Assembly: GCF_000149955.1 (NCBI RefSeq)
Contig: NC_030996.1
Span: forward strand, 761,467-825,466
Direction: 5' to 3'
Source of the DNA: Fusarium oxysporum f. sp. lycopersici 4287
Taxonomy: Eukaryota; Ascomycota; Sordariomycetes; Hypocreales; Nectriaceae
DNA: 64,000 nt
The first letter of the stretch is position 1. Every line of letters begins with the position of its first letter. This document shows positions 12,044 to 22,158 of this stretch, piece by piece. Made by a program: the position numbers and the translations under genes. The notes beneath the pieces were generated by a model that saw nothing but the letters and a program-made list of their open reading frames with translations, did not search any database and was not told where the DNA came from.

Positions 12044-13717
12044 ATGGCGACATCGAGACCCAAACATATTGAGCCCGAGCATCTAAGATTCGAATTCCTT
12101 CTTCGCCATGTTGATGATGAACCTTCGATTGCCGATACACGGTCCCTCACCGAAGCTGTCCGAAGAATCATCCAAACCGCCGTGAATTTTGCGGTAGTTG
12201 GTGAAGTCGATGGTGCAACTAGGCTTCTGGAAACACTTACGATCAGGGGTATTGATCCATTTCAGTACTCTGATTTTGAATATCCTTTCTTGAAGCCTTG
12301 CATGTTTTTCGCCTGGGAAGCAACGTCGTCGTGGCCTTCTTGGGTCCCAGAGGAGGAACGCGCCGAAGGAAAGCTTCAAGAGCTCGAAGCTGAAGGAAGA
12401 AAACACTGGCTTGAGAGATTCAGTCAAGAATGGGAAGTCACAGATGAAACTGCCGAAAAGGCTTTAGACATGGCGTATAACGGTTTGACTACGAAACTGC
12501 CTGACTACAATGGAACACTCGCCGGACAGGTCATACAGGCAGAAGCCATGGCTGTGAATGGTGACTTCTCATATTCAGCGAGTCCAAACGGACCGATGGC
12601 TATTAGATACATGAAGATAGCCATGTGGTGGCGTCAAGGCATTTTCCCATACCCATTTGTTCAACTGTACCGCACCGCTGGTTTGATGATTGCCCTGGAT
12701 ATATATCTGCGCCTGGGTAAAGACGAAAAGGCTCGAGAGTTGTTCATGAAAGTGTGCGATCGTTTTCACACGGAAGAACAAGTTGAACAGCTCGCCTGCT
12801 CTCGAGCCGCGTGGAAGCAGACTCTTGCTGTTCCCGAGCGGCCCCTCCTGGACTTTCTCAACATTCACGCAGCCAAGCTCCGGCCAGCCGTCTCTCGTGC
12901 CTGTCAAATGGCTGAGAACCGCCTGCAGGGTGGTCCGAGACGTCGATATGCAGGCCAGTCTATCGAGAAGCTGGTCCATATTATCAGCGAGAATACGTTC
13001 AAAAATTGCCCCTATGACAGGTTGGATGCTTATCGCCCACCTGGCAACCTCCGGGATCGGCCCCGGAATGCCAATGCTCTGATTCGACGGGGATGTTACG
13101 TTGCAGGGATACGGGCTCTGGAGCAACGACTAGGCGTAACTCTTCCTGAAGACTACAAAGAGTTCCTCAGCATCACAAATGGTCTTGATTCAATGTGGGA
13201 TGGCCAGAATCTTGTAGACTACCTGGCTGCTGCCCAGGAAGTCAATTGGCAAGAGATCGACTTCCTCGAAGGCAATGAACTTCCTCTGCTGAATGACGGT
13301 GAGCCACTAGCATGGACGAAAAACATCCTGGAATGGCCAAAAGTCGAAAAGCCTCGGTGTATCTCTCTCTCGGGCGATATCAGCCACGAAGAAAGGGCTG
13401 GTCACTTCTTCCTCATAGGTCAGGATCTTCTTCAGCCAGCTAAAGATTATTTCTTCAAGACATATGAGGAAAGGGATGAGGTTCAACGCCGTGAACTTGA
13501 CCGCCTTGTTGAGGAGACTTACGGCAGCATGGAGAATTTCAGAAATCTCGAATGGGGCTTTATTAGTTGGACCGCATGGGATTTTACTGTTTACCCGTAC
13601 CATGGGCTCCAAGACTTCTTGGAACAGATGGCGGAGGCGTCATTGCGGCAGGAGAGGCCTTGGCTGAATATGTTTGAGCCAAGATTTAGAAGGACGGCAA
13701 ACGTGGATGATGCGTAA
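12044..13717 (+). CDS. SMI1/KNR4 (SUKH-like) domain protein
   Basis: Single-exon gene of 557 residues. The frame is open 18 codons further upstream, but only from TTG; the first ATG (MATSRPKHIEPEHL) at 12044 follows AAAAT and is chosen. The N-terminal 300 residues look like a helical repeat region (GLMIALDIYLRLGKDEKARE resembles a TPR helix pair). The SMI1/KNR4 domain spans about residues 350-500, with ALEQRLGVTLPEDYKEFL and ITNGLDSMWDG as the diagnostic first block. Yeast Smi1/Knr4 links cell-wall synthesis to signalling; SUKH proteins in bacteria are immunity proteins. The role of this fungal protein is not known. The C-terminal motif WTAWDFTVYPYHG is conserved-looking but unassigned. Confidence 0.85.
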   Translation: MATSRPKHIEPEHLRFEFLLRHVDDEPSIADTRSLTEAVRRIIQTAVNFAVVGEVDGATRLLETLTIRGIDPFQYSDFEYPFLKPCMFFAWEATSSWPSWVPEEERAEGKLQELEAEGRKHWLERFSQEWEVTDETAEKALDMAYNGLTTKLPDYNGTLAGQVIQAEAMAVNGDFSYSASPNGPMAIRYMKIAMWWRQGIFPYPFVQLYRTAGLMIALDIYLRLGKDEKARELFMKVCDRFHTEEQVEQLACSRAAWKQTLAVPERPLLDFLNIHAAKLRPAVSRACQMAENRLQGGPRRRYAGQSIEKLVHIISENTFKNCPYDRLDAYRPPGNLRDRPRNANALIRRGCYVAGIRALEQRLGVTLPEDYKEFLSITNGLDSMWDGQNLVDYLAAAQEVNWQEIDFLEGNELPLLNDGEPLAWTKNILEWPKVEKPRCISLSGDISHEERAGHFFLIGQDLLQPAKDYFFKTYEERDEVQRRELDRLVEETYGSMENFRNLEWGFISWTAWDFTVYPYHGLQDFLEQMAEASLRQERPWLNMFEPRFRRTANVDDA

Positions 13718-14544
13718 GTCTGGGAAGTTAATCTTAGCTTCGGATAGGAGTCAACTGCCTTCATTAAACAAACGTGCAAAATACTGGGGCAGATCACCAT
13801 GGGCTTCTCCGGTATTAGGACATGATACTTAAATGGCACGCACCCTGCCATACACTGCCACTTTTATGGCGACTTATTCTGCCATCAGCGTATGCGGAAT
13901 GTGGCCTTGAATCGAGGCCATCCTGGGCTACATCAAGGTTTCCAAGTTCGCCGTCGTAGAAACCCTTCTTTAGGATAGTCAAATGTGAAAATGTCTGATA
14001 CATTCTAACGATGCAGTCGAAGCCTGTTTAGACCTTCTTGTAGATAGTCCATTTTCGTGATACCAGTTTCAAGCATCGTGAGCTAGATATAGGCAGATAC
14101 GAGTTAGGTCTCCTGATGGCCATACCACTTCTACAGGTTTAGAAACGTAAGTTGGACCGTAGAATGATATGATGAAAGTGGAAGAGTGACAAGTCATCAC
14201 TTGAGCCAGCTGGTGATTGGGATGCAGCCCTCGCATGGCTCGCTGTCACATTGGAGCGCTACCATTTTGCGCAAGCATGTTTTCCAGCCACTTTAATTCA
14301 TCTTTCAGCTCCACGGGCATCGAATGATGTCCAACTTCACTATTCTTTTCTCTTTTCTTTTTTGTCTCCTCTTGACAAACCCCTCATAAACAACTTTCTC
14401 CCTTGCCCTTGTATGAAATAATCCATAGTACAAGTTGTAGCCCAGCTTGGAAATTGTCCTTTTGACCAAGAGATACTATGAGCCTTAATCCTACTGAAAC
14501 ATCTGGCGGAACAAGCCTGAAGGTCACGCCATCGACGCCATCTG
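13718..14544. promoter_or_regulatory. Intergenic with pyrimidine-rich tract
   Basis: No gene seen. A CT-rich tract at about 14341-14405 precedes the small gene at 14545 by 140 bp and looks like a fungal core-promoter pyrimidine stretch. Confidence 0.35.
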
Positions 14545-14970
14545 ATGTCACCAACACCGGGGACCAGCGATATATCATCCGTTGAATCAACCTCCCTCAA
14601 GAGTCTGGAACAATTTGTGAATGATTTGAATGATGCGACGAGGGCAATATTGGACCATTCCACTCGCCGGTATCCTCAAGTGCAAGCACTCATAACCTGC
14701 TGGCCCGATGAGCTCAGCGACTGCCAATATATTCTTGAGTCGGCTAGAAGACTCAATGAGGTTTTCAAAAACCCATACCATTTCACGGTCGACGAGAACC
14801 TATACGAATTAGCCAAGAGAAAGGCCCACCTGTGTTTTAGTAAGAAAATTACCAAATACTTAACAGAAGATGAACCAGGCTTTACAACACCAGAAAGGCC
14901 TGAGGATCCTGCTGAATTATTCAGTCTCTACTATGGTGGCCCGCCCATACGAGACGTCTTTTATGCTTGA
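14545..14970 (+). CDS. Small uncharacterised protein
   Basis: A 141-residue frame starts at ATG 14545 (MSPTPGTSDISSVES). Composition is protein-like: a Ser/Thr-rich N-terminus, then a helical middle (LKSLEQFVNDLNDATRAIL, YILESARRLNEVF) and a short C-terminus ending FYA. No family is recognised, and there is no signal peptide or membrane segment. An upstream frame starting at 14478 overlaps it in another phase, so the true start or an upstream exon could differ. Confidence 0.4.
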   Translation: MSPTPGTSDISSVESTSLKSLEQFVNDLNDATRAILDHSTRRYPQVQALITCWPDELSDCQYILESARRLNEVFKNPYHFTVDENLYELAKRKAHLCFSKKITKYLTEDEPGFTTPERPEDPAELFSLYYGGPPIRDVFYA

Positions 14971-16022
14971 ATGTGCTGAGTATGAGTTGAAAAATAGAGC
15001 AAAAGTACTTACAGGGCTTTTTGAGTGCATTCAAGCCCTTCTTGGCGTTCTCGAATACAAGACGGCTCGTTTTCGTTGATTCAACAGGAGGCATTTTGAG
15101 GCCCCCCATTTTTACAAACCCTTGTGGCAATAGCTGAGCTGCAGTTTGCACTTTTCTGGTTGAGAGAAAAGCAATAAGGAGGCTTTAGGAGCGGGGTAAG
15201 AGACTGGGGGCTGACATGCTTCATTAGATATTGGTTTTGATTGGCCGAGCTGCAGACATAAATTCTGAGAAGACCAGGCTTCAGGAATCAGGCTTGGTGT
15301 GATGGAATCCAAGGCGACCACATATGACGAGTTTGAGTGACACAGAGTATTCGCCGGTCATGGTTACGTCGATCATGTCCTTGGCTTAAACTCATCAGAA
15401 CATAGCTCTAGAAGTAGAAATGGATTTCAGTGCGCTTGAGTTCTATCTCTGAGTATATTGGTAATTTATAGTTTTTAACAGACGATATGTGATATTATGA
15501 TGGCAAAGATTCGAGTGCTCGCCAGATAGTTGCATTTCTTATCACAGTTAATATAAATCATCTTGCAGTGAATCGAATGTCGATGAAAACTATAAATATC
15601 AGATCCATCATTCCTAGAAACTTTCCCATCTCAAACAAACGCCTCAGAGATCAAGAAATCTATTTCAAACACAAGCCATATAATCATTTAGCATAGAGAA
15701 ACCACGCTTGGCGCAATAGCGATGTGTATTAAGGTCTAAAGGAAATATTCCTGCCGAAAGTGCTACCTTCTGCTCAAGGATGAGTGGGAAGACATCCCTT
15801 GTGCAAAGGCAAGGGATAAGGGCGGTGCCATGGGCGCCTGCGGGAAACCAGCGTCGATTGACAGGAAGGAGATAGAATCCATATGTGCTGAGTGCCTCAA
15901 GAAGCAGAAGAAGAAGCGAGGTCACTAGGTGCACGAATAGATAAGGATACTCTGGCTTGGCTTCTTCACTAAGCACTTCGTCATCTAGATGCAGCGGTCG
16001 GTTAATGTCAATAATCTAGAAT
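14971..16022. other. Intergenic, no supported gene
   Basis: A minus-strand frame at 15665-15976 has a hydrophobic stretch (LVTSLLLLLLEALSTYGF), but it lacks a splice model or family and is not called. The sequence around 15400-15660 is AT-rich. Confidence 0.4.
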
Positions 16023-16319
16023 TTACTTCTTGACTCCTTTGACTGGTGTATCTCCTGTGTCGTGAATAGCGTTTGGTACAGCCCTCTCAACAGACTCAGG
16101 AACCTTCTCTTGGACCTTCTTGGGCAATATTGACTCCTGTCCATCATTTTTGGCATGCGTCTTATTGGTGGATTGACCGTGGTTGGAGCCGGTAGGGTGA
16201 ATCTGGGCATTGTTAGTCTCTTGTCTTCGACGAGATTGAGATGGGCATACAGAGTCTGGAAGGCTCTCCTCAACTCCTTTCGGGACAACGTCTTGCACGC
16301 TTTTGGGAACGAGAATCGT
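16023..16319 (-). CDS. Small hydrophilic protein with VP-x-x-V repeats (5' end unresolved)
   Basis: The frame is open from the stop at 16023 up to a TAA at 16320-16322. It encodes VPKSVQDVVPKGVEESLPDS near the start and ILPKKVQEKVPESVERAVPN near the end, joined by an Asn/Gln/His-rich linker (IHPTGSNHGQS) and closing with IHDTGDTP and VKGVKK. The repeated P-x-x-V-x-x-x-[VL]-P pattern is too regular for chance and resembles small stress- or conidiation-associated fungal proteins, though I cannot name the family. No in-frame ATG is present before the upstream stop, so the start is probably in a separate 5' exon, with an acceptor such as CCCAAAAG near 16300, or the gene is broken there. Confidence 0.5.
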   Translation of the reverse strand, partial: TILVPKSVQDVVPKGVEESLPDSVCPSQSRRRQETNNAQIHPTGSNHGQSTNKTHAKNDGQESILPKKVQEKVPESVERAVPNAIHDTGDTPVKGVKK

Positions 16320-16723
16320 TTAGGTGCAAGTGACTGGACATAGACAACGTTGAGGATAGATCGAGTGCGGCGCATTGTTGTTGATGTAAGCTACCTGATT
16401 CAATGGTGAGCAACGTATAAACGAAGAAATTAGAATTGCGACAAACCACTGTGTTATTCACTGGTTAAAAGCCTTCAACGTTATGATTTATCTGTAATTC
16501 ATTATTCCTAGATTATGTCATGAACGTCATATCTCATCAACACAATACGCTACGTCTTGACTCAAGCACGTAATCATCACGTCGCACAGCATCACAACAA
16601 GACATAAAAATACAACACAGTGAATGTAAAACAAGTCATTAGTTCTGGCCAATACTATAGGTGTCTGGCTTCGAATCCAAATAGAAGCGCCAAAACAATG
16701 ATGTTGTCCTAGGAGAGCTGCGC

Positions 16724-17844
16724 CTATGCTACCGGTTTTGGTTGACCCAAAATCACGTCAATAACCTTATGGTCGTCATATGTTGCGACAGTTCGCTCAC
16801 ACAACGTAGCGACGCGCTCCTTGCTTTGCAGACCATCCGGGCAGATCAGCCAGATAACATTAGTCATGAATGATCTCTTATACTCGATCATAACCTCAGG
16901 GTCATTATGTCGGTCAAACCTGGGACCTCCAAGTCTATGAAGTGTCTCAAGGTAGTGGTCCAAGACCTCCATTTCGTGAGCCCTACGATCCTCCACACTG
17001 AGCATGGCCGTCATGTGATACACGACATCGTGAAAGCATGAACCAAAGTGGAAAGCAGACCAGTCTAGGAAGCCGATACGGTTGTCAGCTGTGAAGTAGA
17101 TGTTTCCGATATGAGTATCTCCATGCAACAGGGTTCGGAAACGTGGGTTTCGCTCAGCGTAGTAACGATCTAAGGCTTCGTTACATCGAGCCCCGTCCAT
17201 CAGATACTCCGGAAGCTGGGGGTGGCCGGGTCTTCTAACCACTTCGTCCCACGATCTGCACATGAATGTCATGGCAGGATCGTAGTTGTTCCAGATCCCT
17301 GTAGATGTGTGAGACGCTGGTACCGGAATTATTCACAAAGGTTCTTACATGGATGGTCCTCCTGACTCTGGCCCCAGTACTGAGCATGGAGACCTGCCAG
17401 CTGCTCAACACCATTCTTGACCTTGTCAACCGAGTATGAAGCAACTTCAGCTGGAAAGGTGCAACCTTCGCTGAGAAGATCGTTCATGATTGAAATTCCC
17501 TGCTTCTCGTCTGTTCCACTCCACCAGCCTTTTGGAAAGATCATATGGCTCACGTTTGGGGCAACCTTGGAGAAAAACTCTGCTTCTCGTTGAGCCAGAC
17601 TGACGGTCCATGGCTGAGCTTCGATCATCTTGGGATCAAACACTCCTTTAACACAGATTTTGGCTGGTCTTTCTTCCTCGGTTGCATTTTCGTAGGTGAG
17701 TGTGTAGAACAGTTTACTTGCGGTTCCCCAGATGTTGCGCGTATTCTCCACTGATTCGATCTTATGGCCGAGTTTGGCACTGAACCACTGGGAAGTCAGA
17801 TCAGAGGGGAGGGTGGGGAGTTGCTCGGTCGTTGATTCAGACAT
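16724..17844 (-). CDS. CHK/ecdysteroid-kinase-like phosphotransferase (APH fold)
   Basis: Two exons, 17349-17844 and 16724-17298, separated by a GT-AG intron (17299-17348), give 356 residues from MSESTTEQLP. An in-frame ATG ten codons upstream (17874) would give 366. The protein-kinase-like APH fold shows the catalytic loop LLHGDTHIGNIYF (Asp as base, Asn as metal ligand) near residue 235 and the Mg-binding RIGFLDWSAF about 20 residues later. The N-lobe has the Lys strand AKICVKGVF. Relatives phosphorylate small molecules or are uncharacterised; the substrate here is unknown. No neighbour gives a pathway. Confidence 0.85.
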
Positions 17845-17874
17845 AATTGCGAGTGTTTCTAGTTCCTTACACAT

Positions 17875-18777
17875 TCACTGGCGTTTTCGTATGGGTGCTG
17901 GTTTATAATGATAGTTGGCATCTAACAAACACTACTCTATCCTCATTTATCCGGGTATTCAGCCAAGAGAGGGGTGTCAGCATTGATTACGTACATGCAT
18001 CCGACTTTTACCAAGTGCTTATTGACGAGTGAGTTATTATTGCCCTGCCAGAGCAATAGATGGGAAAATTATCTTGCCAAGAAGCTTGACTGAATAGGTG
18101 TCCTGAACACGATTAGACCGTCTGGGAATGGAAGTTGGAGACTGCAATAAAACAACTCAACCTTGTTACGGAAGATGCTAAGCTCACCGATAACTTCGGT
18201 GTTGTACCAATAAGTGGCTTTCCTAGGCTTGGGTCTTTTGCAGAGTGGCATCAGGAGTGGATTGCAAGCGGGCTGCGACCCATGACGAGCCAAGGAGATT
18301 CACTACGTACCCAATGAAGTGACAGCTACTGAAAAGCTCAGATTTACCAACGTCTCAAGTGCACCAGTTAAAGGGCGACTATTTTTAGTGAGTCAAATGT
18401 TCAGAAAAGAAATTCCGCTGCAGCATTATACTCCGGCGACAGTGACAAGGGGATGCGACTCGGAGCTCAAGATGCGGTTTCAGATCAGTTGATCTTATCG
18501 TAGATATATGAAACGATCGAAACAGTGAAAATGGACTAGCATAGATAGTAAAATTCTTAATTAGGAAACGGAGTGATTCAAATTCAGATATGATATCAAT
18601 TCAAAGATGAAACTAACTAACGAGTGAATATTAAAGCCTTGCTATAAGAAAAGTTTGGTTGCGACGCACGGAGGTAGCGAATGGAAAACGACAGTATATG
18701 CCAGTAGTAGTGTATAACATTTTTATGTTCCTTTATGCAATTTAGAAGTCTAGTTATGCTGCGCTGAAATGCTTGAA
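17875..18777. other. Intergenic, no supported gene
   Basis: AT-rich spacer between two minus-strand genes. It carries short frames only, with no motif, repeat or RNA gene recognised. Confidence 0.5.
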
Positions 18778-20109
18778 TCAATGATCTTCGACATCCTCAT
18801 CCCGTCCTGGGTACATGATGTCTTGGGAAATGACAGCCCTAACGTGGCTGTAGAAAATGAAAGCGAAAGCAGAGAGAATGGCGATGCTCATTCCAGTGGC
18901 GAACCATCCGATGGCCTTGCTGCCAAGGGATCTCGCGATAGAGATAGTAGCGAGAGTAAAACCAGTGTTGGGGAAAACCATAGCCCACCATCCGAGATGA
19001 AAGTACTTAGGGGGAGACTGAATAACGGCAACGGCGGCGATACCAAACCACCACAAACTCAAAGCCCAAAGAAAAATGGCACTCATGGTAGCCATCAGTC
19101 GAACCATTCCGACATTGATAAATGTTCCATCTTGGATGAAGTCGATGTCTTCGGGCAGACCTTCAGCCATTCCTATCAAAGCTAGGGCAGTGAATGCAGG
19201 TGGTCCAACGCACATGAAAAGACCTGGACGATGTTCTCTGTTAGGCAGGCCTGCTTGCATCAGACGTCCAATCATATGAGCATACATCATGACGGCAACG
19301 CTGAGTCCAAGACCCTGGCAGGTTAGTCCTGCAACAATGATAGGTACAGCAGCAACATGAGGCTGAGTCTCGGCGATGACGGACGCGATGGTACCCGAAA
19401 GCATGATAGGGAAGATGGGTAAGATCCAAGTGGGCATCATAGTAGTAAGAGAAAAGCTATGAGCTGCAAAGACATAGCTGTACTGTCCTATAGATAGGAT
19501 CAGGGTGACGACAAGGTAGCCCCAGAAGGTTGCCTGGACAGCCCAGACCAGGTTTGAGTTGTCCTTCGGTATCGCATACCTATCGGTACTGGTAATGATG
19601 GTGGCTACAGATAAGAAAAATGTAGGCAAGAAGAAACCTTCTCGTGGATGTGTCATGGACTTGGCAAATGTTCCCGGGTGAAGGAAGAACCGTGATACCA
19701 TCGCCGTTGTCACGCAGGTAAATATTATGAGGTTGATGATATAAATAACCAGGCCAATAGTCTTGAGACCTGGAAATTGGTTTGGTTGAGCGAAGAAGAG
19801 AAGTGATAGACCGCCAGTACTCATGGGCAAGGTATACCAAGCCCAAGTAAAGTGCTTCATGCGTTGACGCAAGCCAAGTTTAGGTCGGTTCGGGTCGTAA
19901 ATGTCGAAGGAAGGGTGTTGGTTTGCATCCTTGATATGCGTCGGTGTTGATGTGCCGGACTCGATATCGGTTGAGGCTCCGGACATAAGGTCTGATGGTG
20001 AGTTTGGTCGATGCGACTCATGATGGTTGCGTTGGGTAGATAAGTTGTCGAGGTTGTAACTATCGCGATCCATATTGGGATCATGCATCCTCATATCGTG
20101 ATGCGCCAT
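18778..20109 (-). CDS. TDT-family carrier, Mae1-like malic acid/C4-dicarboxylate transporter
   Basis: Single-exon gene of 443 residues. The start at ATG 20109 (MAHHDMRMHD) is preferred; the frame further upstream begins only at GTG. A hydrophilic N-terminus of about 85 residues (His/Asp/Ser-rich, SGASTDIESGTSTP) precedes ten predicted helices: TWAWYTLPMSTGGLSLLFFA, GLVIYIINLIIFTCVTTAMV, then GFFLPTFFLSVATIITS and so on. VGPPAFTALALIGMAEG near residue 290 is typical of the malic-acid branch rather than Ssu1 sulphite pumps. The protein should sit in the plasma membrane and move dicarboxylates or related anions. Substrate and direction are not visible. Confidence 0.88.
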   Translation of the reverse strand: MAHHDMRMHDPNMDRDSYNLDNLSTQRNHHESHRPNSPSDLMSGASTDIESGTSTPTHIKDANQHPSFDIYDPNRPKLGLRQRMKHFTWAWYTLPMSTGGLSLLFFAQPNQFPGLKTIGLVIYIINLIIFTCVTTAMVSRFFLHPGTFAKSMTHPREGFFLPTFFLSVATIITSTDRYAIPKDNSNLVWAVQATFWGYLVVTLILSIGQYSYVFAAHSFSLTTMMPTWILPIFPIMLSGTIASVIAETQPHVAAVPIIVAGLTCQGLGLSVAVMMYAHMIGRLMQAGLPNREHRPGLFMCVGPPAFTALALIGMAEGLPEDIDFIQDGTFINVGMVRLMATMSAIFLWALSLWWFGIAAVAVIQSPPKYFHLGWWAMVFPNTGFTLATISIARSLGSKAIGWFATGMSIAILSAFAFIFYSHVRAVISQDIMYPGRDEDVEDH

Positions 20110-20433
20110 GGTAATGCAGAAATATTTTGTGTAAACTGAGATGATAAGGAGAGGTCGAAGAAAAATCGAAGAGAGTTCCACTAATATATGTAGTCACCAG
20201 ACTCCTACGTGAGAGTTCCAGACTAAAGTCGAGGCGTTCTGCTGTTGATACAGCCAGGAAGGCAGATGTTCAGGGGCTTGGCACTAGGTATAAATATTCG
20301 CCAACGGCGATAAGAGGCCAAGCACTATCGCCATCGTGTCGGCACTTTTGCAAATTTCATTACGAATCTCACATGCCTGCTCTTTACTGGATACCAGATC
20401 TTCATTACACGTTTCTTGGACATGACACGCAAA

Positions 20434-20734
20434 CTAGACTAATTTTAGTGACGGGCGCGACAACGGGTAACGCCTGAGCCGCACCGCGTTGCAAGGCCGC
20501 TGGCCAACGAAGTCTCGTGCATAAGATATGAGACCCAAAACATTGGGATAGCTCCTGAGCTCTCCCTTGTTGTATATCAGTGCGATCGTCTTGAAGATCA
20601 ACGGTGAGCCAATAGATATGCCCTGCACGTCCCGCTTTGGTCGTCGTACTCGTCACCTGACTCGTACCAATGCTAATGAGGCTTAAGCTTACCTTGTCGG
20701 TGGAGAATTTGGAATGAGAGTCGCTGGATCCCAT
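20434..20734 (-). CDS. Weak candidate: two-exon 80-residue protein
   Basis: Exons 20693-20734 and 20434-20634 join in frame across a GT-AG intron (20635-20692), giving MGSSDSHSKFSTDK followed by a hydrophobic stretch ISIGSPLIFKTIALIYNKGE. No family is recognised and there is no clear branch site. It may be chance. Confidence 0.2.
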
Positions 20735-21654
20735 TGGGTGTAGATATCGAACACTTGGACGTGAACAGGGAGTGTAGATTGCGGCCTAAATTAGTATTGA
20801 AGGGTTTGAGGTCGCGTTTGAAGATCGTCCTCAAACTTGTTTCGATAGGGGGCTGTGGTATTGGTTGCGGCTCTTACGGATCGTGTTCACCTGCGATCTG
20901 TCGCGTTTCATTTCGTATGCGAGATAAGTAAACTGCCGTCTTGGTCAACAGATCGTCATAAATGATGGCATTTGTTGTTGTCGATGGTGGCTTGGAGACA
21001 CGGCAGAGGCGCTGAACATCCCTGCAATGCCACGTCGCAGGCGGCTCAAAATTCCAAGACTTTTAAGCCACGCTGGGCATTCTTTTGAGTTTCGGGCGTA
21101 CCGGGCAGATCAATAGAATATTCCACGGACATAAAACCTCTTTCACTTGCTGCAAGCATATTGAAAGCTCCATGGAGTCGGCGATAAACAGCCCCGGCTC
21201 GCGTTAATTGGGAACTGTACCGGGTTTCACGTCCCGCGTTCAGGCCTTCCCCAGGCTCCATTCGGTCTCCAGTCGGTCTCCAGTATCTCTATATTTAAGT
21301 TTAAATAAATAGAGGCCCGCGGACTGTATTCAGCAGGTGCTTGGGCGCTTCGGAGTCGCCATGTATCAAATTGAAGTTCTCCACCGAACATCAACATGAA
21401 GTGTTTCGCAACAACGGAAAAGTCCGGAACTTTTGCACCAAGACCACGTTTCTGCCTTGCTATTTGTAGTGCTGTTTCGACTTGTTTGATCGCCAAGACC
21501 ACGATTTGTTTGACCGTGAATCCACCAATCATACCGGAAGCGTCATAAAATTTTGGCCTGTGATAAAACAATATCTTATAAATAGCAGAGAAATTATCAT
21601 TTTCACAAGATAATAAGTATTTAATGGCTCTGGCTATCACCATGAACCGTCACA

Positions 21655-22158
21655 CTATCCAGTAGCGTCAAAATCGACCTCTTCACCCTGGCCATTTTTG
21701 GCGGCACACTCTTTCGCTATGGCCGCCATCTTCAGGACAGCAGTGCTATCAGCGAACTCTATAACCCGGCTTATCTTCGTACCATCACCAGTAAGATAGA
21801 AAACCCAAGAAAATTCTAGGTGCAGAGTCTCGCCATGATGGTAGATCATGTCTCCACTGCTCTCAACTGCCGCGCACCGGGCCTCAACGTCGATCGTCAA
21901 GTGCTTTGACACGGTATTGTGAACGCCGCCAAGAGAAAGATCGTCGGCGTAGAGCTTCTCGTAGACGTCATTGGGTATGAGAAACTCTTCCGGGAGGCCG
22001 AGCGCTTTGCAAAGTGATGCGGGAAGAAGTTGGCGAGTGCAGTCTGGAGTCACATCGCGGTTGATGACTGACGGGTCCTTTCTGCCGTCTTCGTAGCTCG
22101 CGAGGAAGCTATTCACCGTAGTTTCGATTTGCTTCCTAAGGTCCGAGTTGGCAGACAT
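21655..22158 (-). CDS. SnoaL/NTF2-like small protein
   Basis: Single-exon, 167 residues, ATG at 22158 (MSANSDLRKQIETTVNSFLA). The opening helix followed by SYEDGRKDP, central strands KHLTIDVEARCAAVESSGDM and the strand-rich HHGETLHLEFSWVFYLTGDG with KISRVIEFADSTAVLKM match the alpha+beta cone of fungal SnoaL-like proteins. Such proteins are ligand-binding or isomerase/cyclase-like enzymes in secondary metabolism, but most stand-alone copies are uncharacterised. No biosynthetic gene lies next to it. Confidence 0.65.
   Translation of the reverse strand: MSANSDLRKQIETTVNSFLASYEDGRKDPSVINRDVTPDCTRQLLPASLCKALGLPEEFLIPNDVYEKLYADDLSLGGVHNTVSKHLTIDVEARCAAVESSGDMIYHHGETLHLEFSWVFYLTGDGTKISRVIEFADSTAVLKMAAIAKECAAKNGQGEEVDFDATG

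Noticed and set aside
21227..21643. 138-codon ATG-started minus frame
   Set aside because: Lies 11 bp after the SnoaL-like gene. No recognised motif, and its 5' part is AT-rich UTR-like sequence. Not enough support.
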